Counted from the stretch's first letter, positions 10,736 to 20,814 are shown. The stretch: 64,000 nt of DNA from Procambarus clarkii (GCF_040958095.1 NC_091208.1:16485267-16549266), one strand, 5' to 3'. A program made the numbers and translations. The notes: generated by a model not told the origin, from the sequence alone.

Positions 10736-11393
10736 ATAGCTTTAAGTATTCAATGAATAAAGTTTTTGACATTTTTACCCTTCTTCTTACCTAACATCAT
10801 TTGTGCAGCATATTTTTATTTTATGTCTCACCCAGATTTAATTTCAAAATAAAACCAAACTAAATAAATTAGAAATGGGTATGTATAGCTAAGGTACACC
10901 CTTACTACTAGGTGAACAGGGGCATTTGGTGATAGTAAATGATCCTATCAGGCAGGGCTCATCACCTTCTCTCATATTTCATGTTCACCAGTGTTTATTT
11001 ACTTAATAACTACTGGTATAATATCTTGCTATTATAAAACTAATTCTACTATCATCAAACACATATTTACTTCAAGTTTCAAGCAGAGAATGCATATATA
11101 ACTAACACGAAGGACTCCTCTTCACTAGATTCACCAGCTGTAATATTTTGGTCATGTTCCAATATCATAAATCGATCCCAGTGTTATGTAGTAGAGAAAA
11201 AATGACTTATATCCAGTTTACGTAAAGCTACAAGTGGTCGAAACCACACTTAAATCCCGGAATGAACTTACGAAGGTTTTTCCACTTAGGGTAGTTACTT
11301 GAATATGGACGTAGCCGCCACGAAGGCGCTAAGAAGGAAAACGTTCTTAGCTAAGAGGAAAAACCTTCGTAAGTACCTTCCTGAATCCGGCCC

Positions 11394-11640
11394 CTGAACG
11401 CACTTCTCGGCTTACTATGTAAGGCCCAATTTGCCTAATAAGCCAAGTTTTCCTGAATTAATATATTTTCTCTAATTTTTTTCTTATGAAATGATAAAGC
11501 TACCCATTTCATTACGAATGAGGTCAATTTTTTTTATTGGAGTTAAAATTAACGTAGATATATGACAGAACCTAACCAACCCTACCTTAACCTAACCTAA
11601 CCTAACCTACCAACCCTAACCAACCTAACCTAACCTAACC
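11394..11640 (+). mobile_element. TTAGG-core MITE, right part of the split copy
   Basis: Resumes at GAACGCACTTCTCGGC, exactly where the stub at 7977-7994 leaves off, and runs to an expanded CCTAACC block. The right TIR is missing; the copy ends in SINE sequence. Confidence 0.8.
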
Positions 11641-12150
11641 TAACTTATTTAGGCTTGTTCGCATTTGTGTTCCTCACGTGTGCCCCAAAGAATGAGGTGA
11701 TTTGGTGAAATGCTATGCCCAAGATTACCATTCGAGTTGCCGGCGGGGAAGTGGTTCAAATAGCTTTGGCTATCACTTCCTTTTGTCCGGCCGTGATGGT
11801 CAAGCAGATTAAGGCGCCCTGTAGTTACCAGTTGCGTTGCTCCTGGGAGTATGGGTTCGAGTCACTTCTGGGGTGTGAGTTTTCAGTCGCATATAGTCCT
11901 GGGGACCATTCAGGCTTGTTCGCATTTGTGTTCCTCACGTGTGCCCCAAAGAATGAGGTGATTTGGTGAAATGCTATGCCCAAGATTACCATCCGAGTTG
12001 CCGGCGGGGAAGTGGTTCAAATAGCTTCTGCTATCACTTCCTTTTGTCCGGCCGTGATGATCAAGCGGATTAAGGCGCCCTGTAGTTACCAGTTGCGTTG
12101 CTCCTGGGAGTATGGGTTCGAGTCACTTCTGGGGTGTGAGTTTTCAGTCG

Positions 12151-12152
<2 letters not shown>
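11641..12152 (+). mobile_element. Two tandem tRNA-Leu/Ser-like SINE units
   Basis: Two ~261-bp units in direct tandem (about 11651-11911 and 11912-12152), nearly identical. Each has CCGGCCGTGATGGTCAAGC (A-box region) and a B box at TATGGGTTCGAGTC, with a long variable arm between them as in class II tRNAs. The first unit ends ATATAGTCCTGGGGACC; the second runs into (AT)n. The frames of ~80 residues across them are not genes. Confidence 0.75.

Positions 12153-12210
<58 letters not shown>
12153..12210. repeat. (AT)n microsatellite
   Basis: AT tract serving as the 3' tail of the second SINE unit and abutting the palindrome at 12217. Confidence 0.97.
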
Positions 12211-12216
<6 letters not shown>

Positions 12217-12217
<1 letters not shown>

Positions 12218-12308
12218 ATGCACAGACTACCCTATTCCAGTAGCTGAAGTTTATAACATAGTTTATAGTTATAAACTTCAGCTACTGGAATAGGGTAGTC
12301 TGTGCATT
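12217..12308. repeat. 92-bp palindrome
   Basis: Two perfect 41-bp arms (AATGCACAGACTACCCTATT at the outer left edge) around a 10-base AT-rich centre. No coding content. It adjoins (AT)n on its left. Confidence 0.92.
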
Positions 12309-12451
12309 AAGCATTTGGCACTGAGTTTTCCCATATAACAGGGTTCGATGAAAGAACATCCGGGGTCCCACACTATCTCATTGCCTGGGACAGGATTGGA
12401 GTTCTGGCTGGTTAAATACCCCAGAATTCCTACCTCTCTTAATGGCTTTGA

Positions 12452-12648
<197 letters not shown>

Positions 12649-12649
12649 G

Positions 12650-13330
12650 ACGGTAAAAAAAACATGTTTTTCCTGTAAAACTGTGATTTTCATGTAAGGG
12701 AAATTTTCGAAACCTCTTTACCGATTGCTTTGAAATTTTGACGCAAGTTGCATTCGATTATGCATGTTTTTTTATATATCTACTATATACATGCCTCACC
12801 TGTGACAGGAAAAAAAACATGCTTTTTATTTAAAACAGCGCCATCTGTTGGACGTAAGAGCAACACACGCTGTAATCTCCGAAAATTCTTCACCGATTAC
12901 TTTGAAATTTTGACACACGTTGCATTCGAATAGGTGCGTCTTTTTATATACCTGCTGTATATATGCCAACTCTGTGACAGGTACAAACACGCGTTTTTGA
13001 AAAACAACGCCATCTCTGTTGCTCATAATAGCATCATTTACGCTATACTAAATATGTCATGAATTCCATTTCAATGTTTCCGATTGCATTGTTAAATTTA
13101 ATTTTCATAGATTTCGATTAATTTTATTTTTTATTGAATTATTTTGTGTGACTGTGTTGGAATTGAGCTGTGTTGTTTACCATTCTGTTCATTTCGTAAG
13201 TATAAGTATAGATACCACACCTGTGACAGGTAAAACTATGCTTTTCTTGAAAAAACAGCGCCATCTGTTGAATGTAAAAGCAACACACATGCTGTACTAA
13301 ATATGTTAGTACATATTTTCATTTGACTGT
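12650..13330. repeat. Short array of ~180-bp diverged repeats
   Basis: At least three units share ACCTGTGACAGG, AAACAGCGCCATCTGTTG and a CCGATT..TTTGAAATTTTGAC block (near 12715-12770, 12795-12920, 12960-13020, 13215-13290). The spacing is irregular. No open frame is conserved between units. Confidence 0.7.
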
Positions 13331-14160
13331 TTTCCAGAAAACGAACAAATTATTCAGATAATCTAGGTTTGTCAGTGAATGAAAACAGCAAAAAGAGGCA
13401 ATATGAAAGTTGGAAACAAACGTACAAGAACAGCTAAAATAAGATATTGGTTCAGGTAATTTCTTTCCCTTTATCTTGATGAGATCACTGATCATTACGC
13501 TTGGCTAACTATTATTATCTTGATGAGAACACTGATCATTAGCTTGGCTAACTATTATTGCTCGACTGTGTAGGGGTGACGAAATATGTGAGGAACAGGT
13601 TAATTTGGCTGGTTTACCTAAACATAACACATAATTTTACCACAGGGCTTAGTTATGCAAGGCAGTAGTGAAAAAATTCTCTAATTAACAAGTTGATCTT
13701 CCAAAGGTACTTGCTGTGACATATGAAGGTACATCCACATTGATTCGTAACAAAAAAAACTTGGTTTTGTAAATGTGATTGCAAAATATGTTAGACATCA
13801 ACTGGTAGGTTCTTTTGTATTATACACAGGGAGTCGTTGTGTGCAAAAGCTGGCCCTAACGAACTTAAAATGATGAAAATTGTAACCATGATAGTTAGTT
13901 ATATCTAACATGTTAGCATGTGCTTTGAAAAAAAAATCTAAATATACCGAGCGAGGTGAATTCGGTGTACGCAGGACTATGCAATGTACAACAATATTTG
14001 CTGGCTTAGTGGTTCTGTCCTTTAAAGATTTGTTGAGTGTGTTTGGATGAAATTCGAATGCTTTTAATAAATTAAACATTTTCATTTAAATAATTATCAG
14101 ACGTGTGAATTTCTTAGACTGATGATTTTCATTTATTTCTTTTCACATTTAAACGGCTTG
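13331..14160. other. Intergenic, no recognised feature
   Basis: AT-rich unique-looking DNA upstream of the GTPase gene. A 95-residue minus-strand frame at 13798-14085 has no domain. No clear promoter was identified. Confidence 0.5.
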
Positions 14161-14161
14161 A

Positions 14162-14203
14162 ACACCAAATTACAGTAATCTGGCGATTACTGTAATTTGG
14201 TGT
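14162..14203. repeat. Perfect hairpin upstream of the GTPase gene
   Basis: ACACCAAATTACAGTAATC, loop TGGC, then the exact reverse complement: 19-bp arms, 42 bp in all. It lies ~155 bp upstream of the start codon. It could be a cruciform-forming regulatory site or a foldback-element remnant; neither is shown by sequence alone. Confidence 0.85.
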
Positions 14204-14357
14204 AATTTTAAGTAATTTTTTAAGCGTGAGTTGTTATGATATTTTTAATTTCAATGAATATTGGATTGTGCGACGGTGACGGGGAATACATCGACGTCAT
14301 TGATGGATTCCTATTTCTCCATTTCCGCAGAATTCCAAAACAGCAACTGTCAAGATA

Positions 14358-16040
14358 ATGGCACCAACTCCAAATTCCTCTGTCACTTCTGATGGCGACA
14401 AAACGTTGCTGAAAAGCCGAGCAAGGGACAGCTTTAGCAGACTGCACACTGCCGAAGAAGGACTTGAATTACGGAAATTGGAGATGAATGTGGAACACAA
14501 GAATGAGAGTGATAAGGTGCAGAAGCTGTCCCTCGGCCAAAAGACCAATAGGCCAACCAAGGTGATACTCTTGGTGGGTGCTACGGGGACTGGTAAGACG
14601 ACTCTCATCAATGCCATGGTGAACTACATTTATTGTATAGACTACACCGACAACTTTAGACTCATTCTTATTGATGATAAAAATGCTCCCAAACGTTCCC
14701 AAGCCGAAAGCCAGACAGATCTGATCACAGCTTATTCATTTTATCAATTACCAGGAATGCCCTTTGAGTACAATTATGTACTCATTGACACGCCAGGCTT
14801 TGGAGACACTAGAGGCATTCAACGTGACCGTGAAATGATGAAACAGCTTGAAATGTTCCTGAAACAAGATTATGGGATTGATCAAGTTGATGGAGTTGGT
14901 TTCGTTACTCCAGCTTCTGCTGCACGATTGACGCAGACACAGAGATATGTATATGACGGCCTTTCTTCCATGTTTGGTAAGGACATTAAAGAAAATATTT
15001 ATGTTATGGCTACATTTGCGGATGCAAAGACTCCTCCAGTACTGGATGCGCTTGAAGAAGCTGGAATTCACTACGCTGGATTTTACAAGTTCAACAACAG
15101 TGCACTCTACGCTCGCAACACTGGTGGAAACGGGGGCAGTGATGATTCTGACTCAGACGATGAAGATTCGGTTTACATCTGTAAGTTGTTCTGGGAGATG
15201 GGATTCCGAAGCATGACCAACTTCTTCTTAAAGTTGGGAAAAACGTCTCCAGCAAGTCTAACCCTAACAAAACAAGTGCTTGAAGAACGAAGTCGTCTAC
15301 AGTTAGTAGTAATTGGCTTGCAGAATCAGATTCATTTAGGTTTGGGGAAGTTAACAAACCTAAACCAAGAGCGAGACATGTTGGCTCGTCTTGATGACGA
15401 CATGAAAGGAAGTGCAAATTATCAGGAAGAAGTCGACGTTCCTAAGATAACTAAGATTGATTTGAGTTCCCGGGAACATGTGACAAATTGCATAAAGTGC
15501 AACATGACTTGTCATCACCCATGTTACATTCCTGATGATGATAACAAAGCTGGTTGCTGGGCAATGAGAGATGGATACTGCAGGATCTGTCCGGAGAAGT
15601 GTTACTGGGATCTTCACAAGAACATGAAGTTCAGGTATGAGCACACTTGGGTCAAGGAAACACGCACAGTGCAGGAGCTTCTCGACCGCTATGAGAAAGC
15701 TCAGAAGGGAAAACTTGACAAAGAAAGTGCAATCGAAGCCATAGAAAATGACATCAACGCACATGCACAAATACTTATTGACATGATAAGGGAAGTTCAA
15801 AGCCACGTAGAACGATTAGAGGAAATTGCCCTCAAGCCAAACCCCATATCAACAAAAGAATACATTGATCTAATGATTGAATCTGAGAAGATGCAGAAGC
15901 GCTACAACTTCCAGAAGAGGATTGAGATGCTTGAGAAACTCAAGGAGGAAGTAGCAGTCATCCAGGCAGTGAGTGGAGGCTGCCACCAGTCATCTGGTGA
16001 AGCATTACTTAATTATTTCCATGGACTTATTATTGACTAA
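14358..16040 (+). CDS. P-loop GTPase with Cys/His-rich region (AIG1/septin-like superfamily)
   Basis: 560 residues, uninterrupted and without introns in the coding part. After a ~65-residue charged N-terminus comes a Walker A/G1 motif LLVGATGTGKTTLINAM (~residues 71-87) and a G3 motif VLIDTPGFGDTRG (~142-154), typical of TRAFAC GTPases of the AIG1/septin/Toc type. A long helical middle follows, then a Cys/His-rich block (~380-425: CIKCNMTCHHPC, CWAMRDGYCRICPEKC) that could bind zinc, and a coiled-coil C-terminus. A polypyrimidine-CAG (TTTCTCCATTTCCGCAG) just upstream could be a splice acceptor for a 5' UTR exon. It is followed by AATAAA at 16102. The exact function is unknown to me; a cytosolic, perhaps immune-related GTPase is inference. 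It is the one host-like gene here. Confidence 0.9.
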   Translation: MAPTPNSSVTSDGDKTLLKSRARDSFSRLHTAEEGLELRKLEMNVEHKNESDKVQKLSLGQKTNRPTKVILLVGATGTGKTTLINAMVNYIYCIDYTDNFRLILIDDKNAPKRSQAESQTDLITAYSFYQLPGMPFEYNYVLIDTPGFGDTRGIQRDREMMKQLEMFLKQDYGIDQVDGVGFVTPASAARLTQTQRYVYDGLSSMFGKDIKENIYVMATFADAKTPPVLDALEEAGIHYAGFYKFNNSALYARNTGGNGGSDDSDSDDEDSVYICKLFWEMGFRSMTNFFLKLGKTSPASLTLTKQVLEERSRLQLVVIGLQNQIHLGLGKLTNLNQERDMLARLDDDMKGSANYQEEVDVPKITKIDLSSREHVTNCIKCNMTCHHPCYIPDDDNKAGCWAMRDGYCRICPEKCYWDLHKNMKFRYEHTWVKETRTVQELLDRYEKAQKGKLDKESAIEAIENDINAHAQILIDMIREVQSHVERLEEIALKPNPISTKEYIDLMIESEKMQKRYNFQKRIEMLEKLKEEVAVIQAVSGGCHQSSGEALLNYFHGLIID

Positions 16041-16545
16041 ACTGTGAAAAATATCTTTAGTAAACAGTCAAAATAGTAAATGCTTGTTCGTTATTTAATG
16101 TAATAAAAATGAAAAGCATAAATATTCAGTCTTTCCTATATGTTAAATATTTTGGAAATGAAATATGATTTCTTTAAAAAAATTAACACCCACTAAAATA
16201 TTTACACATTTAAATGAATTGATGACTTCTGTAAATAATAATAATGCTCTCATAGACTACACTTTTTATATGAAATGCATTTTGTCAAGGCTTTGTCCTT
16301 CACTGATTTTATTAACTTACGAGTAAAGTAAAAATAAAATGTAGGTGTCAGATTGAAACAGTTAATACAAATCGCTGTTGGCTTGCACAACTGTTACAGG
16401 ATCTCTTAGGAACGTATCATAATTTGAACAAATAAGCACTCATCTCTCATCTTGGTGTTCCTCAATCATTCTTAGCAACCACAGTCCAGTAATTGTATGG
16501 TGTTTAGTGTCAGTAGTTATCAATGAATGAGGTGCATATTTCCTG
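16041..16545 (+). other. 3' UTR and downstream flank of the GTPase gene
   Basis: AT-rich. A canonical AATAAA at 16102-16107 is ~62 bases past the stop. Nothing else recognised. Confidence 0.6.
16102..16107 (+). terminator. Polyadenylation signal AATAAA
   Basis: First AATAAA after the GTPase stop codon, in AT-rich context. Confidence 0.55.
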
Positions 16546-16680
16546 CTCTTGGTTAATGGGATCTAGCCACATAAATGATCATATCGACTCTTGGTTAAGG
16601 GGGATCTACCCACATATGTGATCATATCTGCTCTTGGTTAAGGGAATCTACCCACATATGTAATCATATCCTGATCTTGC
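16546..16680. repeat. ~43-bp tandem repeat, 3 units
   Basis: CTCTTGGTTAA(T/G)GG starts at 16546, 16588 and 16631, each followed by a variant of ATCTACCCACATATGTGATC. Imperfect; no coding frame. Confidence 0.85.
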
Positions 16681-16866
16681 TTCAGATACTTTACTCAGTT
16701 AACTGAATGTATTCTGTTCTTGTTTAAAGAGTTTATCGCTCTTATGTGATTATTATTTATATATTAATCAATAAAACAAGATAGAGTTATGTTTTCAATT
16801 TGTATGCCTCTGACCTATTTAAATGAGGGATTTAATTGTGTAATTTGCAAAAAATTCAACCCTGGA

Positions 16867-16868
<2 letters not shown>

Positions 16869-16950
<82 letters not shown>
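16869..16950. repeat. (AT)n microsatellite
   Basis: Left flank of PLE-A copy 2. Confidence 0.97.
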
Positions 16951-16954
<4 letters not shown>

Positions 16955-17364
16955 AAATATGACCGAAAAAGTAAGATTAATAATTCTAACACGAATTTTC
17001 TCAATCTTTCGTACATTTCGTTTCACTGTTGGAGGTAAATCAAAAATCAATTCTCCAAAATTCATTTTTATTTCTAGTCTGACGCGACACGAGCGCGTTT
17101 CGTAAAACTTATTACATTTTCAAAGACTTTAGTTCACAAATACACAACTGAATAGAACTTACGCATCTCCGATTTTATATCTACATTTGAGTGAGGTGGA
17201 AGGGGTGATGTGGCATTAACACAAGACAGAACAAGATGTGGTATTAATAGGGTATTAATTTCATCAACACAAGACAGAACAAGAGTATTAATAGGGTATT
17301 AATTTCATCAACACAAGACAGAACACGAAACAATGGATATTGAATAGAAGTGTTTGTAGAAAGC

Positions 17365-17760
17365 CTATTGGTCCATATTTCTTGATGCTTCTATATTGGA
17401 GCGGAGTCTTGGGGTGGGTAGAATATAGTTGTGCAATAATTGGCTGTTGATTGCTGGTGTTGACTTCTTGATGTGTAGTGCCTCGCAAACGTCAAGCCGC
17501 CTGCTATCGCTGTATCTATCGATGATTTCTGTGTTGTTTACTAGGATTTCTCTGGCGATGGTTTGGTTGTGGGAAGAGATTATATGTTCCTTAATGGAGC
17601 CCTGTTGCTTATGCATCGTTAAACGCCTAGAAAGAGATGTTGTTGTCTTGCCTATATACTGGTTTTTTTGGAGCTTACAGTCCCCAAGAGGGCATTTGAA
17701 GGCATAGACGACGTTAGTCTCTTTTAAAGCGTTCTGTTTTGTGTCTGGAGAGTTTCTCAT
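17365..17760 (-). pseudogene. PLE-A GIY-YIG endonuclease, inverted partial copy
   Basis: 131 residues matching 19462-19858 almost exactly. It includes NVVYAFKCPLGDC, QYIGKTTTSLSRRL and LDVCEALHIKKSTPAIN. It lacks the RT and the linker. It is part of the inverted left arm, so not an independent gene. Confidence 0.88.
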
Positions 17761-17819
17761 GAGTAGGCTGGCCGTTTTTCTGGTTTTATAGTAAATCGTC
17801 AGTTGTATATGGAGGACCT

Positions 17820-18680
17820 ATGGCAATTCCACGACCAAGAGATGGCTTCCTGAACCTTGCAGGAATTAACCTCACTGAGGACCAAGTCACTCTCCTAAAT
17901 CTGGGCATAAACTGTCATGTTATGTCCAGACCGAGTGAGATGGCGCGGAAAGTAGAGTTGGAAATTCTGTTGGACGACATATTCGACCTCGAGACACAAA
18001 AGAAGGTCACTACCAAAGATACCTTACAAGCAGAACTTATTGCAGAAGGAGGAAAGAATCGAGGCAACTACAGAAGCACCATACTGTCCCCCGAGCTTAA
18101 AGCGGCAGCTAAAAGCCTTCGTGAGAACAAGGAGATAGTTGTCAGGAGAGGCGACAAGTCGCCAATATATGTCATTCTTAAAAAAGACGAATATCTGGCG
18201 AAAATGAACCTCATACTCTCTGATCAAACTAAGTTCCAAAGGGTAACGAAGGACACTACAGCCGAATTAAAAGCAAAGGTCAACAAACTGATCGAAACTG
18301 TGAACGCCAAGAAATCTGGACTCCACCTGCCAAAGATCATTGGGGAATATAAACCTGGATATGCGTATGGAAATGTCAAGACGCACAAGCCTGGAAACCC
18401 ACTTCGGCCAATCATTAGCCAGATACCCACACCCACGTACAGACTGGCGAAGCGACTCAACAGCCTGCTGACTCCTTATGTTCCCTGCGCCTTCAGCCTG
18501 AAGTCTCCAAAGGAATTTGTTGACTTACTGCGGGGCACACGGGCCACAGGGATAATTGCCTCGTTGGACGTAGAATCGCTGTTTACCAACGTACCTGTGG
18601 ACGAGACAATCGGAATGATAGCCGACAGAGTGTATCGTGATCAGCCTGTACTCCTCTTGACATACCAGAAAATATTCTGA
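17820..18680 (+). pseudogene. PLE-A reverse transcriptase, N-terminal half
   Basis: Frame begins in upstream sequence and runs through a PLE RT N-terminal region. It includes the conserved DKSPIYVILKKDEYL segment, KTHKPGNPLRPI (RT motif 2a-like, PLE-typical) and IIASLDVESLFTNVP (motif A with catalytic Asp). A one-base indel near 18650 throws it out of frame; the RT continues in another frame at once. Confidence 0.88.
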
Positions 18681-19219
18681 GGAAACTACTCCAAGCTTGT
18701 ACTAAAGAGGCACCCTTCTTGAGCCCGGATGGGCACATGTATAAGCAAGTAGATGGGGTCGCCATGGGTTCTTCCCTAGGTGTCCTGTTTGCAAACTTCT
18801 ACATGGGTACCATCGAGCAAAAAGTCTTAGTCGACATGAACTTGAAACCGGCCATATACTGCAGGTATGTTGACGACATTTTTACACAGGTACCTGATGT
18901 CAGACATCTGCAGGAGCTGAAGGAGGCATTTGAGCAGAGTTCCGTGCTGCGTTTCACTTACGAGATGGAAAAGGATGGGAAGCTGCCCTTTCTAGATGTA
19001 ACAGTCATGGAAAAGGGCGGAGGTTTCCACACTGCAGTCTACACTAAGGAAACAAACATAGGAATGTGCCTAAATGCCAACAGCGACTGCCCAGACAGGT
19101 ACAAGAGGAGTGTTGTTAACGCATATGTCGACCGTGCTCTCAGCCACAGCTCAGAATGGAAGCAAGTCGACGAAGAACTCTGTAGGGTAAGGCAGGTCCT
19201 AGTCAATAACGGCTTCTAA
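18665..19219 (+). pseudogene. PLE-A reverse transcriptase, C-terminal half
   Basis: Continues after the frameshift: YKQVDGVAMGSSLGVLFANF (motif B region; PLEs usually read GSPLGP here), YCRYVDDIF (motif C, catalytic YVDD intact) and KLPFLDVTV. It ends at a TAA (19217-19219) inside the linker to the endonuclease; the related copy at 62284 has a sense codon there. Confidence 0.88.
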
Positions 19220-19858
19220 AATGGTTTCGTCGAAGACATCATAAGAAGGAAAGTGAAAAGCCATGCAACCTCTGAAGAGACAACTAACACAACACCTATA
19301 CCCCCTATTAGACTATTTTACAGGAACTTCTTTTCCACAGCTCATAAAACGGAGGAAAGAGTCCTGAAAGATATTGTTAATAGAAACGTTATCCCTACAG
19401 ACAAAAATCAGAGGATACAACTGACGATTTACTATAAAACCAGAAAAACGGCCAGCCTACTCATGAGAAACTCTCCAGACACAAAACAGAACGCTTTAAA
19501 AGAGACCAACGTCGTCTATGCCTTCAAATGCCCTCTTGGGGACTGTAAGCTCCAAAAAACCCAGTATATAGGCAGGACAACAACATCTCTTTCTAGGCGT
19601 TTAACGATGCATAAGCAACAGGGCTCCATTAAGGAACATATAATCTCTTCCCACAACCAAACCATCGCCAGAGAAATCCTAGTAAACAACACAGAAATCA
19701 TCGATAGATACAGCGATAGCAGGCGGCTTGACGTTTGCGAGGCACTACACATCAAGAAGTCAACACCAGCAATCAACAGCCAATTATTGCACAACTATAT
19801 TCTACCCACCTCAAGACTCCGCTCCAATATAGAAGCATCAAGAAATATGGACCAATAG
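19220..19858 (+). pseudogene. PLE-A GIY-YIG endonuclease
   Basis: In the same frame as the preceding RT part, beyond the single stop. GIY-YIG fold signatures: VVYAFKC (GIY strand), QYIGRTTTSLSRRL (YIG strand plus conserved Arg), MHK...IKEH, and the Glu in LDVCEALHIK. An insertion with Cys-x4-Cys-like CPLGDC precedes YIG, as is common in PLE endonucleases. The domain is intact. In PLEs this nuclease nicks the target to prime reverse transcription. Confidence 0.9.
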
Positions 19859-20240
19859 GCTTTCTACAAACACTTCTATTCAATATCCATTGTTTCGTGT
19901 TCTGTCTTGTGTTGATGAAATTAATACCCTATTAATACTCTTGTTCTGTCTTGTGTTGATGAAATTAATACCCTATTAATGCCACCTCACCGCATCCACC
20001 TCACTCAAATGTAGATATAAAATCGGAGATGCGTAAGTTCTATTCAGTTGTGTATTTGTAAACTAAAATCTTTGAAAATGTAATAAGTTTTACGAAACGC
20101 GCTCGTGTCGCGTCAGACTAGATATAAAAATGAATTTTGGAGAATTGATTTTTGATTTACCTCCAACAGTGAAAAGAAATGTACGAAAGATTGAGAAAAT
20201 TCGTGTTAGAATTATTAATCTTACTTTTTCGGTCATATTT

Positions 20241-20247
<7 letters not shown>

Positions 20248-20336
<89 letters not shown>
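20248..20336. repeat. (AT)n microsatellite
   Basis: Lies exactly between the PLE-A 3' terminus and the MITE left end. Confidence 0.97.
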
Positions 20337-20339
<3 letters not shown>

Positions 20340-20723
20340 GTACCTTGTAGCCAGAACTCACTTCTCAGCCTACTATTCAAGGCCCGATTTGCCTAATAAG
20401 CCAAGTTTTCCTGAATTAATATATTTACTATAATTTTTTTCTTATGAAATGATAAAGCTACCCTTTTCACTATGTATGAGGTCAATTTTTTTTTATTGGA
20501 GTTAAAATTAACGTAGATATATGACCGAACCTAACCAACCCTACCTAACGTAACCTAACCTATATATATAGGTAAGGTTAGGTTAGGTAGCCAAAAAAAG
20601 CTAGGTTAGGTTAGGTTAGGTAGATTAGGTAGACGAAAAAACATTAATTCATGAAAACTTGGCTTATTAGGCAAATCGGGCCTTGCATAGTAGGCTGAGA
20701 AGTGAGTTCTGGCTACTAGGTAC

Positions 20724-20726
<3 letters not shown>
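20337..20726 (+). mobile_element. TTAGG-core MITE, copy 2 (complete)
   Basis: 390 bp, same length and orientation as 7455-7844. TIRs GTCGTACCTTGTAGCCAG / CTGGCTACTAGGTACGAC. Core CCTAACC repeats, AT centre, then AGGTTAGG repeats. (AT)n on both sides. Confidence 0.9.

Positions 20727-20727
<1 letters not shown>

Positions 20728-20814
<87 letters not shown>
20728..20814. repeat. (AT)n microsatellite
   Basis: Lies between the MITE and the hairpin that begins PLE-B. Confidence 0.97.

Larger units (their letters stand above)
7995..11393. mobile_element. Composite TIR element, copy 1
   Basis: About 3.4 kb (3.1 kb without a later SINE at 10437-10735), collinear with 32699-35785. Ends: GGACCTAGATTCAGGAAG at the left and the reverse complement of GGGGCCGGATTCAGGAAG at the right. 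Subterminal arms also share CTTCGTAAG/CTTAG-type motifs. The interior holds no transposase. It does hold minus-strand LINE tails (8454-8642 and 9665-10214). Because both copies share this interior, the LINE pieces were acquired before amplification. It inserted into a TTAGG-core MITE. Confidence 0.75.
16951..20250 (+). mobile_element. Penelope-like element PLE-A, copy 2, with inverted 3' arm
   Basis: The order along the plus strand is: an inverted copy of the element's own 3' end (16951-17808: 3' tail plus most of the GIY-YIG endonuclease, minus strand), then RT (17820-19219), endonuclease (19220-19858) and 3' tail (to 20250). Both outer ends reach the same TATTAAATATGACCG / CGGTCATATTTAATA terminus and pass into (AT)n. 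The inverted arms are ~830-860 bp; the left one has a short internal duplication (ACACAAGACAGAACAAG). PLEs are known for complex, partly inverted terminal copies. One frameshift and one stop break the open frame. Confidence 0.9.

Noticed and set aside
13798..14085. Small gene upstream of the GTPase on the minus strand
   Set aside because: No domain, no codon pattern distinct from noncoding DNA.
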